Source: Polynucleobacter sp. MWH-UH35A (GTDB taxonomy: Bacteria; Pseudomonadota; Gammaproteobacteria; Burkholderiales; Burkholderiaceae). Taken from it: 64,000 nt of DNA. Position 1 is the first letter of the stretch. Each line of letters starts with the position of its first letter. The DNA is taken from the NCBI RefSeq assembly GCF_018687075.1, contig NZ_CP061285.1:1860001-1924000 (forward strand), read 5' to 3'. Position numbers and translations under genes: made by a program. The notes under the pieces are model-generated. The model saw nothing but the letters and a program-made list of their open reading frames with translations. It searched no databases and was not told the origin of the DNA. Positions 26,280 to 37,082 of the stretch are shown here, one piece after another.

Positions 26280-28112
26280 TTACTCGACCGTGACACTCTT
26301 TGCTAAATTTCTAGGTTTATCTACGTCAGTGCCACGAGCACAAGCAGTGTGATACGCCAATAGTTGCAGAGGAACCACATGCAGAATAGGCGAGAGATTG
26401 CCATAGTGCTCGGGAAGTTTGATGACGTTAATGCCTTCACTATTTGAGATGTGGGTATCTTGATCAGCAAAAACATAAAGCTTGCCACCGCGAGCCTTGA
26501 CTTCTTGCATATTCGATTTCAGTTTTTCTAACAGTACATCATTAGGTGCAACAGTCACAACGGGCATCTTATCTGTCACCAAAGCCAGCGGCCCATGCTT
26601 TAACTCACCAGCTGGATAAGCTTCAGCATGAATATAAGAAATCTCTTTGAGTTTTAATGCGCCTTCAAGTGCAATCGGGTAATGCATGCCGCGACCTAAG
26701 AAGAGCGCGTTCTCACACCTCGCAAACGCATCGCTCCAAGCCATGATTTGTGGTTCAAGAGCCAGAACCGCATGAAGCGCTTTTGGAAGGTGACGCAACT
26801 CACGTAGGAGCTCTTTTTCTCCTTCAGCAGAGAGTCTACCGGCGCGTTTTGCCAATGAGATCGCCAAAAGGTATAGCGCTAAAAGCTGCGTAGTAAATGC
26901 TTTAGTGGAGGCCACACCAATTTCAGCACCTGCTTTAGTTAAGAAGTGCCAATCGGTTTCACGAACCATGGCGCTACTTGCAACATTGCAGATGGCCAAA
27001 GTGTATTGGTGACCCAAGCTCTTTGCATGTCGTAATGCAGCCAAGGTATCAGCCGTTTCACCAGACTGCGACACAACAACAATTAAGGTTTTAGGATTAG
27101 GCACAGTGGTGCGATAACGATATTCGCTTGCAATTTCAACTTGCGTCGGAATACCAGCAATATCTTCCAGCCAATATTTAGCAACGCAAGCAGAGTAGTA
27201 ACTTGTGCCGCAGGCCAAGATCAAAATTTGATCAAATGCATTCCAGTCTTTAGGGTTGGCATTGAACAAGTTGGGGCCAAATTCAGCGATATTGGCTAAC
27301 GTATCACCAATCGCCCTTGGCTGTTCAAAAATTTCTTTTTGCATGTAGTGCTGATAAGGGCCTAAATCAACCGAGTCAGCTTGAGCTGGCATAGGTTTCA
27401 ATTCTCTTTGAACAAACTTGCCCGCCTGATCAATGACCTCAACACCATCCGCCTTAAGGACAGCAACATCTCCTTCCTCCAAATAGAGCATGGAGTGTGC
27501 GCGCCCTGCTAAAGCCAACGCATCAGATGCCAAGAAGTGCTCATGATCGCCAATGGCCACCACCAATGGCGATCCAACCCGTGCACCCACCAGGGTGACT
27601 GGATTATCTTGAGCTATTACACCGATAGCGTATGCACCATGTAATTTAGGGAGTACAGCTCTCACGGATGCCGCGATGTCATTTTGACCACTAGCTACAT
27701 ATTGTTGATGCACTAAATGTGCGATGACTTCAGTATCCGTTTCAGAGGTAAATTCATAGCCAGCAACTTTTAATTCGGCACGAAGAGTTTCGTAGTTTTC
27801 AATAATGCCGTTATGAACTACTGCGATAAGGCCACCAGAAATATGGGGATGCGCATTTTGCGTATCTGGCTTGCCGTGAGTAGCCCAACGAGTGTGAGCA
27901 ATTCCCAAAGTGCCACAAAAGTCTTTGCCCTGTTCGCCTAACTCGGAAACTCGTGCAGTGGTACGAGCGCGCTCTATTGGATGCTTGGCATCATCGCTAT
28001 TAATTACTGCAAAGCCACAAGAGTCATACCCGCGATACTCTAGGCGACGCAAGCCTTCCACCAAAACTTCAACAATATTTTTATGAGAAGCTGCGCCAAC
28101 AATGCCGCACAT
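26280..28112 (-). CDS. glmS: Glutamine--fructose-6-phosphate aminotransferase
   Basis: This enzyme makes glucosamine 6-phosphate, the entry to peptidoglycan and lipopolysaccharide precursors. The 610-residue protein has the N-terminal glutaminase domain with the catalytic C2 in MCGIVGA, two SIS sugar-isomerase domains ([35 protein letters not shown]) and the C-terminal [13 protein letters not shown] tail. The start overlaps the glmU stop by one base (TAATG), so glmU and glmS are coupled. There is no room for a glmS ribozyme, which belongs to Gram-positives anyway. Confidence 0.96.
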   Translation of the reverse strand: MCGIVGAASHKNIVEVLVEGLRRLEYRGYDSCGFAVINSDDAKHPIERARTTARVSELGEQGKDFCGTLGIAHTRWATHGKPDTQNAHPHISGGLIAVVHNGIIENYETLRAELKVAGYEFTSETDTEVIAHLVHQQYVASGQNDIAASVRAVLPKLHGAYAIGVIAQDNPVTLVGARVGSPLVVAIGDHEHFLASDALALAGRAHSMLYLEEGDVAVLKADGVEVIDQAGKFVQRELKPMPAQADSVDLGPYQHYMQKEIFEQPRAIGDTLANIAEFGPNLFNANPKDWNAFDQILILACGTSYYSACVAKYWLEDIAGIPTQVEIASEYRYRTTVPNPKTLIVVVSQSGETADTLAALRHAKSLGHQYTLAICNVASSAMVRETDWHFLTKAGAEIGVASTKAFTTQLLALYLLAISLAKRAGRLSAEGEKELLRELRHLPKALHAVLALEPQIMAWSDAFARCENALFLGRGMHYPIALEGALKLKEISYIHAEAYPAGELKHGPLALVTDKMPVVTVAPNDVLLEKLKSNMQEVKARGGKLYVFADQDTHISNSEGINVIKLPEHYGNLSPILHVVPLQLLAYHTACARGTDVDKPRNLAKSVTVE

Positions 28113-29656
28113 TATTTTTTACCCTTTGCAGTTGTCTTCACTGCCTTTTTGGCTACCTTTTTTATTGCCGCCTTCTTTATAGCTATCTTCTTTGTAGCCA
28201 CTTTTTTAGCTGCTACTTTTTTTGTGGATGTTTTTTTGGCTAGCGTTTTCTTTTCTTGCTTCACAGGGCGTTGCCACTGCAATGAAATTTGTTTTGCTCT
28301 GGATACAGTTAATTGATTTGCTGGAGCATCTTTAGTGAGCGTTGTTCCAGCACCCAATGTGGCGCCACGACCGACACGCACAGGCGCAACCAGCTGAGTA
28401 TCTGAGCCAATAAATACATCGTCTTCAATAATGGTCTGGTGTTTATTCACGCCATCGTAGTTACAAGTGATGGTGCCAGCACCAATATTCACTCTTGATC
28501 CAACAATGGAATCGCCAACATAAGCTAAGTGATTGGCTTTGCTATTAGCAGCAATTTTGCTGTTCTTCACTTCTACAAAGTTGCCAATATGCACATCGTT
28601 AGATAAATCTGCGCCAGGACGCAAACGAGCATAAGGCCCAATCACTGATTGATTGCCTACTTTTGCGCCATCAATATGGCTATATGCCTGAATTGAAACA
28701 CCTTTACCAATCACGCTATTGCGAATCAGGCAATAAGGGCCAATCTTTGTGCCCGCATCTAAAGTAACGCATCCTTCAAAGACACAGCCCACGTCAATTG
28801 ACACATCTGTACCGCACTCCAATGTGCCGCGCACATCAATACGCGCAGGATCCGCAAGGGACACCCCGGCAGCCATTAATTGGCTGGCAATATTCTGCTG
28901 ATGCACTCTTTCTAGCGCCGCGAGTTGATAACGACTGTTAACGCCAACCGTCTCAAACTCGTCATCCGCTTGTGTTGTGCGGATTGGCACACCGTCTCTG
29001 ACGGCCATAGCGATGACATCCGTTAAGTAGTACTCGCCTTGCGCATTACTTGCACGCAAAGCCTTTAACCATTTCTTTAATGCGTTCGTTGGCAACACCA
29101 TGATTCCAGTGTTGATTTCTTGAATTGCATTTTGTGCAGGTGTTGCATCTTTCTCTTCAACAATCTCTTTCACGGCGCCATCAGCATCACGGACAATGCG
29201 ACCATATCCAGTTGGATTGGCAAGGTTTTGCGTGAGGAGCGCAAGGGCACTATCTTGACCACGCACACCATCAGCCAACTTGACTAATTTAGCCAAGGTC
29301 TTTTGGCTAGTAAGGGGGACATCCCCATACAAAACTAATGTTGGCTCTTGAGTATCTAATTTCGGCAAAGCCTGCAAAAGAGCATGACCCGTTCCTTTTT
29401 GCTCTGCCTGGAGGGCAGTCACTACTTTGCTAAATCTGGAATCCTCTGCGCTTGCATTCACTAGGAATGCCTTGACATCCGCTGCACCATGGCCAACCAC
29501 TACAACAGGGCCAGATTTAGCCTTCTTATCTTGCAGTGAAAGAGCAGTATTGAGAACGTGTTGAAGCAGGGGCTTGCCTGCCAAAGTTTGCAGAACCTTG
29601 GGCAGAGCGGATTTCATCCGCTTTCCTTGCCCAGCAGCCAATATGACGATATTCAT
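28112..29656 (-). CDS. glmU: Bifunctional GlmU with a lysine-rich pentapeptide tail
   Basis: GlmU acetylates glucosamine 1-phosphate and uridylates it to UDP-GlcNAc. The N-terminal pyrophosphorylase domain begins with [17 protein letters not shown] (about 6-22). The C-terminal half is a left-handed beta-helix of hexapeptide repeats with the acetyl-CoA region [17 protein letters not shown]. The protein has 514 residues against about 456 in E. coli. The excess is mainly a 46-residue tail (469-514) built on a five-residue period KKxxx, such as [15 protein letters not shown], resembling the tails of histone H1-like bacterial proteins. It overlaps ttcA by four bases and glmS by one. Confidence 0.95.
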   Translation of the reverse strand: MNIVILAAGQGKRMKSALPKVLQTLAGKPLLQHVLNTALSLQDKKAKSGPVVVVGHGAADVKAFLVNASAEDSRFSKVVTALQAEQKGTGHALLQALPKLDTQEPTLVLYGDVPLTSQKTLAKLVKLADGVRGQDSALALLTQNLANPTGYGRIVRDADGAVKEIVEEKDATPAQNAIQEINTGIMVLPTNALKKWLKALRASNAQGEYYLTDVIAMAVRDGVPIRTTQADDEFETVGVNSRYQLAALERVHQQNIASQLMAAGVSLADPARIDVRGTLECGTDVSIDVGCVFEGCVTLDAGTKIGPYCLIRNSVIGKGVSIQAYSHIDGAKVGNQSVIGPYARLRPGADLSNDVHIGNFVEVKNSKIAANSKANHLAYVGDSIVGSRVNIGAGTITCNYDGVNKHQTIIEDDVFIGSDTQLVAPVRVGRGATLGAGTTLTKDAPANQLTVSRAKQISLQWQRPVKQEKKTLAKKTSTKKVAAKKVATKKIAIKKAAIKKVAKKAVKTTAKGKK

Positions 29657-30567
29657 AAAGGGGGATTATAAGTCCCCTGAATCATGGTTCCACAGGCTAA
29701 TTCGTCTAGATCAGCCTCATCGATTGCCCTATCACCAGCAGATCTTGCAGCAATTCCAGAGAGTTCAGTGGAAATCTCCAGATTTTTGAAATCAAAGGCC
29801 TCGCCATCCATTAAATGTGATGGGACGATGTGATGCATCGAGCGAAATACGTTCTCAACTCTTCCTGGATGCTTTTTTTCCCACTCGCGTAGCATTTCTT
29901 TCATGACCTGGCGCTGGAGATTGGGCTGACTGCCACACAAATCACATGGAATGATGGGGAAATTCATATCTGCCGCATAGCGCTCAAGCAGTTTCTCAGG
30001 CACATAAGCCAAAGGACGAATCACAATGTGTTTGCCATCATCTGAACGCAACTTAGGCGGCATGCCTTTAAGTTTGCCCGCATAAAACATATTGAGCATC
30101 AAGGTTTCTAAAATGTCATCACGGTGATGACCCAAAGCAATCTTTGTTGCACCTAACTCATCTGCAACGCGATACAAAATTCCGCGACGCAGGCGCGAAC
30201 ATAATCCACAGGTAGTTTTGCCTTCTGGAATAACGCGCTTCACAATGCTGTAAGTATCTTGCTCTTCGATGTGATACTGAATACCTAAGCTCTTTAAATA
30301 ATTGGGCAAAATTTCAGTGGGGAAATTAGGCTGCTTCTGATCTAAATTCACTGCAATGATTTCAAAGTTTATGGGCGCACGCTCACGCAGCTTCATCAAA
30401 ATATCGAGCATGGCATAGCTATCCTTACCTCCAGATAAACACACCATGACTTTATCGCCGTCTTCAATCATGCCGAAGTCGCCAATAGCTTGCCCTACCA
30501 AGCGACAGAGTTTTTTCTCCAACTTGTTTTCTTCGAAGACAACCTTACGAATATCGCCCATAAGCAT
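29653..30567 (-). CDS. ttcA: tRNA 2-thiocytidine(32) synthetase TtcA
   Basis: This enzyme thiolates cytidine 32 of certain tRNAs, using ATP and an iron-sulfur cluster. The 304-residue protein has the PP-loop SGGKDS at 45-50 and two cysteine pairs, C120/C123 in TCGLCSR and C208/C211 in PCDLCG; three of these normally hold the [4Fe-4S] cluster. The ATG at 30567 follows a GGAA site; a second ATG two codons later is possible. It lies between folB and glmU on the minus strand and overlaps glmU by four bases. Confidence 0.94.
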   Translation of the reverse strand: MLMGDIRKVVFEENKLEKKLCRLVGQAIGDFGMIEDGDKVMVCLSGGKDSYAMLDILMKLRERAPINFEIIAVNLDQKQPNFPTEILPNYLKSLGIQYHIEEQDTYSIVKRVIPEGKTTCGLCSRLRRGILYRVADELGATKIALGHHRDDILETLMLNMFYAGKLKGMPPKLRSDDGKHIVIRPLAYVPEKLLERYAADMNFPIIPCDLCGSQPNLQRQVMKEMLREWEKKHPGRVENVFRSMHHIVPSHLMDGEAFDFKNLEISTELSGIAARSAGDRAIDEADLDELACGTMIQGTYNPPL

Positions 30568-30584
30568 TCTTTTCCAATGGCTTT

Positions 30585-30980
30585 TTAAGACACCTTAATA
30601 CGAAACACCTCAACACCTACTGAGTGGCAGTCTGGGTAAACATCCGGTTTAGCAGTACTGACACGTGCAGCCAAGACTTTAGGGTGCAGTAGCATTGCAG
30701 TCACAATGTCATCACAAAAAGTTTCTTGTAGATGAATGTGACCTTGAGAGGCTCTGGCCTTAATGGTCTCACGCATAAAGTCATAATCCACAACCTCTTC
30801 TAACTGGTCGTTAGTCGGTGTGTTCATAGATAGCGGAATATATAAATCTACATTAAGGATAACGCGCTGCTCTGCTTTTTTCTCAAAATCATGAACGCCG
30901 ATGTTGATATAGATTTCATAGTCCCTGAGAAATAAACGGCGACAGTCAACCAAGGCGGGATGAGAAAGAATTGCGTGCAT
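30585..30980 (-). CDS. folB: Dihydroneopterin aldolase
   Basis: This folate-pathway enzyme converts 7,8-dihydroneopterin to 6-hydroxymethyl-dihydropterin. The 131-residue protein of the tunnelling fold has the FolB block [22 protein letters not shown] (given in two parts: [13 protein letters not shown] at 18-30, then DFEKKAEQR), [10 protein letters not shown], and the late [17 protein letters not shown]. It lies 22 bases after a pteridine-reductase-like SDR gene and 17 bases before ttcA, all on the minus strand. The SDR neighbour supports a shared pterin role. Confidence 0.9.
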   Translation of the reverse strand: MHAILSHPALVDCRRLFLRDYEIYINIGVHDFEKKAEQRVILNVDLYIPLSMNTPTNDQLEEVVDYDFMRETIKARASQGHIHLQETFCDDIVTAMLLHPKVLAARVSTAKPDVYPDCHSVGVEVFRIKVS

Positions 30981-31002
30981 GAATATTTGCTTTTTAAATT
31001 AC

Positions 31003-31824
31003 TTAATTGGTTTTGAACATCACATCACGTGATGAAGGCAATAAATGCTGACCACCATCTACATATAAAGTGGTTCCAGTAATAGCGCTCGAGTCAGCCA
31101 AAAATACGGCCGCTTTGGCAATGTCTGCAGGGGTTGAAGATCTGCCTAGTGGCGTCATTTGATGTGCTTTAGAAAACCCTTCGATAGTTTGATCACCGGA
31201 GGGCAACGAAATTCCAGGGGCCAATCCAACAACCCGCAGGTAAGGCGCAAAATCCATCGCCAATAATTCAACGGAAGAAAGAAGTGCCGCCTTAGATAAT
31301 GTGTAGGACAAATAATCTGGATTGGGGTTAATCAATTTTTGATCAAGCAATTGGATTACTGCTGGGATGACTTCCGACATTTCGCCCGCTTTAGTTGGCT
31401 TGCTTTTTTGATACTCAAACATCAGCTGAGCTAACAAAATAGGCGCGGCTAAATTGACTTGCATATGATCCTGCAAGCTTTTTCCACTTACAGGTGTATT
31501 TGAGTTTGCGCGATCGTACTCAAAGATAGAGGCGCTATTCACCAAACAATCTAAACGAGGAAATACGTTACTCACATCCAGGAAAAGCTTTTGAGTGGCG
31601 TACTCATCAGCCAAATCCGCCTGAAAAGCCTGAGCCATAACCCCCAATTCCTGAATTTTTTCCACAGTTTGGGTGGCTTCTTGGCCGGATCGCCCATAAT
31701 GAACAGCGACGTCCCAACCCTGACGGGCAAACTGCAAGGCAATTTCTTGACCCAGGCGCTTGGCAGCGCCAGTCACTAAAACTGCTTTTCTTTGCTGGGA
31801 TGGGGGCGTTGAACTGGGGTTCAA
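31003..31824 (-). CDS. Pteridine-reductase-like SDR (FolM/PTR1 type)
   Basis: This 273-residue SDR has the N-terminal TGAAKRLGQEIA (18-29) and VAVHYGRS pattern of pteridine reductases, where an Arg/His-rich stretch after the glycine motif favours NADPH. In the active site the usual catalytic serine is replaced by an aspartate (IQLLDQK) ahead of YTLSK, as in PTR1 and FolM. It could reduce dihydropterins or dihydrofolate. Its place next to folB fits a tetrahydropterin or alternative dihydrofolate reductase role. It is divergent from midA with 25 bases between the starts. Confidence 0.78.
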   Translation of the reverse strand: MNPSSTPPSQQRKAVLVTGAAKRLGQEIALQFARQGWDVAVHYGRSGQEATQTVEKIQELGVMAQAFQADLADEYATQKLFLDVSNVFPRLDCLVNSASIFEYDRANSNTPVSGKSLQDHMQVNLAAPILLAQLMFEYQKSKPTKAGEMSEVIPAVIQLLDQKLINPNPDYLSYTLSKAALLSSVELLAMDFAPYLRVVGLAPGISLPSGDQTIEGFSKAHQMTPLGRSSTPADIAKAAVFLADSSAITGTTLYVDGGQHLLPSSRDVMFKTN

Positions 31825-31849
31825 TTAAATTCTCTTAGACTAGCGAGCT

Positions 31850-33037
31850 ATGGATATTACCTTGACCAGCCTTGAAACGGAGCATAGTGCGCTTCTAAAG
31901 GCCAAAATAGCCTCTCAGATCGCCTCCCAACAGGGCTGGCTGCCCTTTTCTCGCTATATGGAAATGGCGCTCTATGAGCCCGGCATGGGTTATTACAGCG
32001 CCGGGGCTCACAAACTAGGAGCTGGTGGTGATTTCACGACCGCCCCTGAATTAAGCCCCCTATTTGGGGCTGCCATTTGCTCCACCCTGCTACCCGTTCT
32101 CGAGGGACTCAAACAAAAGGGGCTTCCCACTCAGATTTTGGAATTTGGCGCAGGCACTGGCAAATTAGCCGCATCCATTCTGACTCGACTACACGATCTA
32201 GGGTTTCATTTAGATCACTACGACATTATTGAAATTTCACCAGACTTAGCTCAACGCCAACAAAAGAGAGTTAACGCGACCGTTCAACAGCTCAACCTCA
32301 AGACCCAATGTCGCTGGCTATCTGAGTTGCCTGAAAATTTCAAGGGCATCATTCTGGCCAACGAAGTAATCGATGCTATTCCTTGTGATGCCATTATTTT
32401 TAAAGATGGCTTTTGGTATTGGTACGGCGTTACATTTGAAAGTGACACGCTCTCCTGGAAAGCTGGGGCACCAGTAGAGCAAAAGTTACTCCCTGAGAGC
32501 CTTCTCAGTGGCAATTTCTCAGAAGGCTATGTCACTGAGTTGCACTCACCAGCAAATGCCTGGATGCAACAAATTGCCAAAAATTTAGATATTGGCCTGT
32601 TTCTCACATTTGATTATGGTTTTCCTGAAAGTGAGTACTACCACCCTCAAAGACTTGGGGGCACCTTGATGGCACACCATCGCCATCATGCCATTCAAGA
32701 CCCTTTTTATCTTCCTGGTCTCTGTGACTTAACAACGCATGTTGAGTGGTCACAGATTGCTCGCAGTGTGCTATCTGAAAATGTGGATGATGTTTATCTT
32801 ACGAATCAGGCTGCATACTTACTTGATGCAGGAATTGGAGATATTGCTCTAGAGATTGGCGATCCAAGTGATCCAGAAACATTTCTTCCGATCTCCAACT
32901 CATTGCAAAAGTTATTGTCCGAGGCGGAGATGGGTGAGCTCTTTAAGGCTTTTGCATTTACTAAGAAATTAGACAGTTTGATGCCAGGCCATACTCTTGA
33001 AGATCTGCCAGGCCTACGCGGCAGAAATAGGCTCTAG
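31850..33037 (+). CDS. MidA/NDUFAF7-family SAM-dependent methyltransferase
   Basis: This 395-residue class I methyltransferase is of the DUF185 (COG1565) family. The N-terminal part has the diagnostic GYYSAGAHKLGAGGDFTTAPELS (GYYSAGAHKLG near 45-55, then GDFTTAPE), the SAM loop LEFGAGTGKLA and the EIIEISPDLAQRQ-type second motif (DIIEISPDLAQRQ). The mitochondrial homologue NDUFAF7 dimethylates an arginine of complex I subunit NDUFS2; bacterial members are less studied. An NDUFA9-like complex I gene lies 1.1 kb away on the other strand, an interesting coincidence. A TAGACT -10-like box ends nine bases before the ATG. Confidence 0.88.
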   Translation: MDITLTSLETEHSALLKAKIASQIASQQGWLPFSRYMEMALYEPGMGYYSAGAHKLGAGGDFTTAPELSPLFGAAICSTLLPVLEGLKQKGLPTQILEFGAGTGKLAASILTRLHDLGFHLDHYDIIEISPDLAQRQQKRVNATVQQLNLKTQCRWLSELPENFKGIILANEVIDAIPCDAIIFKDGFWYWYGVTFESDTLSWKAGAPVEQKLLPESLLSGNFSEGYVTELHSPANAWMQQIAKNLDIGLFLTFDYGFPESEYYHPQRLGGTLMAHHRHHAIQDPFYLPGLCDLTTHVEWSQIARSVLSENVDDVYLTNQAAYLLDAGIGDIALEIGDPSDPETFLPISNSLQKLLSEAEMGELFKAFAFTKKLDSLMPGHTLEDLPGLRGRNRL

Positions 33038-33046
33038 AAAATTATG

Positions 33047-34177
33047 TTAAGAATTTAGCGCTGCAGTAATTGCAGCCAATCTTGCGGATTCAAACGCACT
33101 GCCAATTCGCTCGCCATTTGAGCGGTCCTCTGCTGCGACACCGGCAATAATTTCTGCAGTATTAAATGCTTGCGCATTTCGTATTGCATGGATTAAAGCT
33201 GCAACCGGGAAAGCCAACTTTTCAGCAAGATGCAAAATTGCTTGTGTGCGATCAGGTTTACGCCAAACATCAGCACGGTTAAACCAAGCCAAAACGTCTA
33301 CAGCTTGATAGGAGGTCTTTTGATACTTTTTTATCAAGGCCATCAGATCGCTAAATATTTCAGAGAAATCACGCACCTCGATTGGCATCCGCACACAATC
33401 AGCCCATGAACGAATTTCACTTGCAGGCAAATCCATCAAAGCAATTGCGCAGCGTTCCTCTAGGCTATTTCCCGTTAATGAAAAATGCGCAATCAACTCT
33501 TCGCGAAAGGCTTCCTCAGATAACTTAGTAACTAACGTAGAGGGCAAGAGAGATTTAGCTGCGCCAGTGTTTAGCAACACCTGAAACAGATGCATTGGCT
33601 TCTGCGCAACTAAGCCTCTAGCCAATTCTTGCCAAATGCGCTCTGCTGATAATGCGCTTAACTCACCTGACTGAACAATCGCTTTTAAAGCATTAAGCGT
33701 TTCATCTGCTACGGTAAATTCTGGGAAACGTGCGGCAAAACGGGCGATGCGCAACAGGCGCAGAGGATCTTCTGCAAATGCATCAGACACATGACGAAAT
33801 ACTTTGGCAGCCAAATCTTCTTGGCCGTTATAAGGATCAATAATTGGTCCGAATTGCTTTCCATCGGCACCCACTTCTTGCGCCATTGCATTAATCGTTA
33901 AATCACGGCGCTCTAAATCTTGCTCCAAAGTGACTGATGGATCAGCATAAAAATGAAAGCCTTTATAGCCTTGGCCAGTCTTACGCTCAGTGCGAGCAAG
34001 CGCATATTCAGCTTGCGTCTCTGGATGCAAAAATACTGGGAAATCTTTGCCTACGGGGCGATAGCCCTTAGCAACCATCTCTTCTACGCTGGAGCCCACC
34101 ACAACATAGTCAATGTCGTGCACAGGTAAACCCATGAGGGTATCCCTGATGGCGCCGCCCACTGCGTAGATTTTCAT
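33047..34177 (-). CDS. cca: CCA-adding tRNA nucleotidyltransferase lacking the HD motif
   Basis: This enzyme adds or repairs the 3' CCA end of tRNAs. The 376-residue class II nucleotidyltransferase has GGAIRD (7-12) and the catalytic D-x-D in HDIDYVV (about 20-26), then [25 protein letters not shown] and [11 protein letters not shown]. In E. coli Cca the next part carries an HD phosphohydrolase domain with HDLGKG and a second histidine pair. Here the matching place reads [14 protein letters not shown] and goes straight to the segment equivalent to the end of that domain, so the HD metal site is missing. Phosphatase and 2',3'-phosphodiesterase activities are therefore not expected. Confidence 0.92.
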   Translation of the reverse strand: MKIYAVGGAIRDTLMGLPVHDIDYVVVGSSVEEMVAKGYRPVGKDFPVFLHPETQAEYALARTERKTGQGYKGFHFYADPSVTLEQDLERRDLTINAMAQEVGADGKQFGPIIDPYNGQEDLAAKVFRHVSDAFAEDPLRLLRIARFAARFPEFTVADETLNALKAIVQSGELSALSAERIWQELARGLVAQKPMHLFQVLLNTGAAKSLLPSTLVTKLSEEAFREELIAHFSLTGNSLEERCAIALMDLPASEIRSWADCVRMPIEVRDFSEIFSDLMALIKKYQKTSYQAVDVLAWFNRADVWRKPDRTQAILHLAEKLAFPVAALIHAIRNAQAFNTAEIIAGVAAEDRSNGERIGSAFESARLAAITAALNS

Positions 34178-35085
34178 TACTGCATGCCCTCTAGGCTACG
34201 GCGACTCACTTTGAAGACTTCTGTCAGCGCATCAACACCATTTTCTGGCAATGTGTTGGGCAGCTGCATGGAGGCAATATTGTCACGCGACATCAGCGTT
34301 GGGCCTGGAAGAAATTCAAATGCCAGTGCTTGTAAATAGCCTACAAAGGCGGGCACCGGAATGATGACACAAGAGGTATTGGCCTTACGTGAAGCGAGCT
34401 CAACAATCTCTTTCATGGTGTAAACCGTTGGACCCACCAAATCATACGATTGATGAATTGTTTGCGGCATTGATAGTGATTTCACAAAAGCGGATGCAAC
34501 ATCATCCACACTCACCGGCTGAAACTGCGCCTGATGATTTGCTAATGGCATCGCTGGAAATAACTTTGTCAACTTAGAAAACAAGTTAATAAACTGATCT
34601 TGTGCACCAAAGATAACTGATGGCCTAAAGATGGTCCAATCTAAATTGCTTGCTTTTACAGCGGCCTCACCATCACCTTTGCTGCGTTGATACATCGATG
34701 GCCCTTGTGAATCAGCACCTAAGGCACTCATATGTAGGTAACGCTTTAAGCCATGCATCTGCATTGCCGTAATAATATTTTTTGGCAAATCTACATGAGC
34801 AGCCTTAAACACTTTGCCATAAGGCTTGGCAGGTTTATCGTGCAGCACCCCAACCAAATTAATCACAGCACCATTTGACTTTATGCGCCCACATAGATTC
34901 TGCAACTCATCGAAATCATGAATCTCCGCCTCTTCAATATGCACCTTTGGCAACATCCGCAATTCTCGTGCAGTAGATAGGTGGCTAGTAGGCAGCAATA
35001 CCGAATAACCCGCTAACTGAAGTTGCGCAGCAATCACACGCCCCACAAATCCATTGCCACCGATCAGAAGAATGTCATATTTCAT
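34177..35085 (-). CDS. NDUFA9-like NAD-dependent epimerase/dehydratase
   Basis: This 302-residue atypical SDR has the Rossmann loop GGNGFVGR at 8-15. A conserved middle follows, with [22 protein letters not shown] and [16 protein letters not shown], as in the complex I NDUFA9 subunit family. In mitochondria NDUFA9 is a structural complex I subunit; the role of bacterial homologues outside alphaproteobacteria is unclear. The catalytic YxxxK appears as YQRSK. The stop overlaps the cca start by one base (TAATG), so it is probably cotranscribed with slt upstream and cca downstream. Confidence 0.84.
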   Translation of the reverse strand: MKYDILLIGGNGFVGRVIAAQLQLAGYSVLLPTSHLSTARELRMLPKVHIEEAEIHDFDELQNLCGRIKSNGAVINLVGVLHDKPAKPYGKVFKAAHVDLPKNIITAMQMHGLKRYLHMSALGADSQGPSMYQRSKGDGEAAVKASNLDWTIFRPSVIFGAQDQFINLFSKLTKLFPAMPLANHQAQFQPVSVDDVASAFVKSLSMPQTIHQSYDLVGPTVYTMKEIVELASRKANTSCVIIPVPAFVGYLQALAFEFLPGPTLMSRDNIASMQLPNTLPENGVDALTEVFKVSRRSLEGMQ

Positions 35086-35123
35086 AAAAAATGCTTTCTT
35101 TGCTTAGCGCCTTCATTGGTAGT

Positions 35124-37082
35124 TTATGGAAGCTCAGATTGAGTTGCAGCCTTCGGTGTAATAACCCCTAAGCGCTGTTTTAGAGATTGTGTTTGACCAT
35201 TCATCACTGATGAATAGTAATTTGCATTAGAAAGTACATTCTTCACATAAACCCGTGTTTCTGTAAACGGAATTGTTTCGGCAAAAATAGCGCCCTCGGT
35301 TGGGCCAGACAACTTTTCACGCCAAGCCTTTGATCTCGATGGTCCAGCGTTATAGGCTGCGGAAGCTAAAACCCAAGAGCCGTCAAGATCAATCAGCACC
35401 ATATTTAAATAATTACTACCCAAGGTCAAATTAGTATTGGTGTCGCTCAACTTGTCATTGGTGTAATTGGTCATCCCAATTTTTTTGGCCACATACTTTG
35501 CCGTATTTGGCATTACCTGCATCAACCCAGATGCGCCCACAGAAGAAGCGGCATTCATTATGAAGCGTGACTCCTGACGAATCAAACCATAGGCCCATGC
35601 GAGGTTTAAATCAATTTGGCGCGCAATTGGAGACAGCTCTTCTTTGTATGGAGTTGGGTAGCGCAAGCTAAAGTCATGCTCTTGCTTTGTGCGATCTGCT
35701 GTATTGACAACACGGTCATACAAATTAATGCGTTTTGCATACTCTGCGGCGGCCAACAACTGCTTGTCAGTCATGTTACGCAATTCCCAATTCCACTCGC
35801 GATTGCCTTCGAAGCGAAGATTCATGGCGTATAAACGCTCACCCCGAATAAAGCCCTTACGGCTTGCCATCGCATCAATCTCTTGCTCAGTCACTTTGGT
35901 TTTAGGTGGGGCATGATTAGATTTGCCAAGCTCTTCACGTGCAAGTTGCCCATAAAAGTTATATTGATCCGTAATCAATTCAAAACTATCTTTGGCTTTA
36001 GCTTCTTGACCCTCAGCTTTTAATGCACGGCCATACCAATAGGTCCATGCAGGATCTTTACTGCGAACAGCAGGGTTCATGCCATCAATTGCATTTTTAA
36101 CGAGAGTCCAGTCTTTAGCACGTAAGCCTGCGCGCACTTTCCACTCTTGTGATTCAACCGACAGCAGCTCGTTATATCCAAGCTCTTGCTGCAGACGATA
36201 TGCATCGTCTGCATTTGGGTCTAATTTTTTAGCCAAAAATTGTCCAATCACACCCCAAGCAACAGCTTGATTCTCTTTGCTATAGCGTGATGCACTTTGA
36301 GAAAAATCACGATAAGCTTTAACTGGATCAGACTTGGCTGCTTTAACAATATCGGCAATTGGATCTTCACCACCAAGTCGACGAGCCATGGTGTCATAAC
36401 CTTTTTCGCTTGCAGCACGACCAATTGCTTTTGCTTCACTGGGAGACATACCCCCAGCAGCAACTAAGGAAGGCACCAACTCCTGACAAGCTTGTCCAAA
36501 GTAACTTGGATCCAACAAGACTAAGCGTGAATCGATCGCAAGCTTAGTTGGATTCTCGCCCTGCGATAACTTGGATAGCAAGGAATAACACTTCACTTGC
36601 GTGTCATCATCTAGCACAAACTTGGCATACTCAGCATCAAAGCGCGCCCAGTCCTTACGCTTGCCTAAAACGAGCAGCCAATCATTGCGCATACGATCAG
36701 CTAAAGCTGTACCTTGATATTGATTTAAAAATGCAACTACCTGCGCATCAGCACTGTAATCGTTACGCACACCGCCAGCGCTATCAAATAATTGCGGCTT
36801 AATATGAAAATAGGTTACGTAATCATCAAATGGGTAGTTGGCTAAATTCGATGAAAGCTGCTGGGTGCGAAAGACATCATTCTTTTTGGCAGCTTCGCGC
36901 AAATCGATAAACATGCGATCGGTGTCAGTAATTTCAGCAGGAGCAACTTTGCTTTCATACGACTTAGGCAGGGTGGGCTTTTTTAGCTTTTCTGCAAAGC
37001 TATTAGACATCCCCAAAGCAAGGCCCAAAACCAGAATTTTGGCCAATTGAAGGTATTTACAGTTTAGTGTTGCCGACTTCAT
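35124..37082 (-). CDS. slt: Soluble lytic murein transglycosylase (Slt70-like)
   Basis: This enzyme cleaves peptidoglycan glycan strands and forms 1,6-anhydromuropeptides. The 652-residue precursor has a signal peptide (about 1-30), a long helical superhelix of TPR-like repeats (about 50-480) and a C-terminal lysozyme-like domain with the catalytic glutamate in GLIRQESRF. SSVGASGLMQVMPNTA follows, with AYNAGPSR further on. It fits with ampG at 46 kb, which imports the products of this enzyme class. It is divergent from the 5-FCL gene, with 83 bases between the chosen starts. Confidence 0.92.
   Translation of the reverse strand: MKSATLNCKYLQLAKILVLGLALGMSNSFAEKLKKPTLPKSYESKVAPAEITDTDRMFIDLREAAKKNDVFRTQQLSSNLANYPFDDYVTYFHIKPQLFDSAGGVRNDYSADAQVVAFLNQYQGTALADRMRNDWLLVLGKRKDWARFDAEYAKFVLDDDTQVKCYSLLSKLSQGENPTKLAIDSRLVLLDPSYFGQACQELVPSLVAAGGMSPSEAKAIGRAASEKGYDTMARRLGGEDPIADIVKAAKSDPVKAYRDFSQSASRYSKENQAVAWGVIGQFLAKKLDPNADDAYRLQQELGYNELLSVESQEWKVRAGLRAKDWTLVKNAIDGMNPAVRSKDPAWTYWYGRALKAEGQEAKAKDSFELITDQYNFYGQLAREELGKSNHAPPKTKVTEQEIDAMASRKGFIRGERLYAMNLRFEGNREWNWELRNMTDKQLLAAAEYAKRINLYDRVVNTADRTKQEHDFSLRYPTPYKEELSPIARQIDLNLAWAYGLIRQESRFIMNAASSVGASGLMQVMPNTAKYVAKKIGMTNYTNDKLSDTNTNLTLGSNYLNMVLIDLDGSWVLASAAYNAGPSRSKAWREKLSGPTEGAIFAETIPFTETRVYVKNVLSNANYYSSVMNGQTQSLKQRLGVITPKAATQSELP

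Noticed and set aside
28112..28260. Lysine-rich stretch as a separate histone-like gene
   Set aside because: It is in frame with GlmU without a stop or a fresh ribosome site, and its stop overlaps the glmS start.
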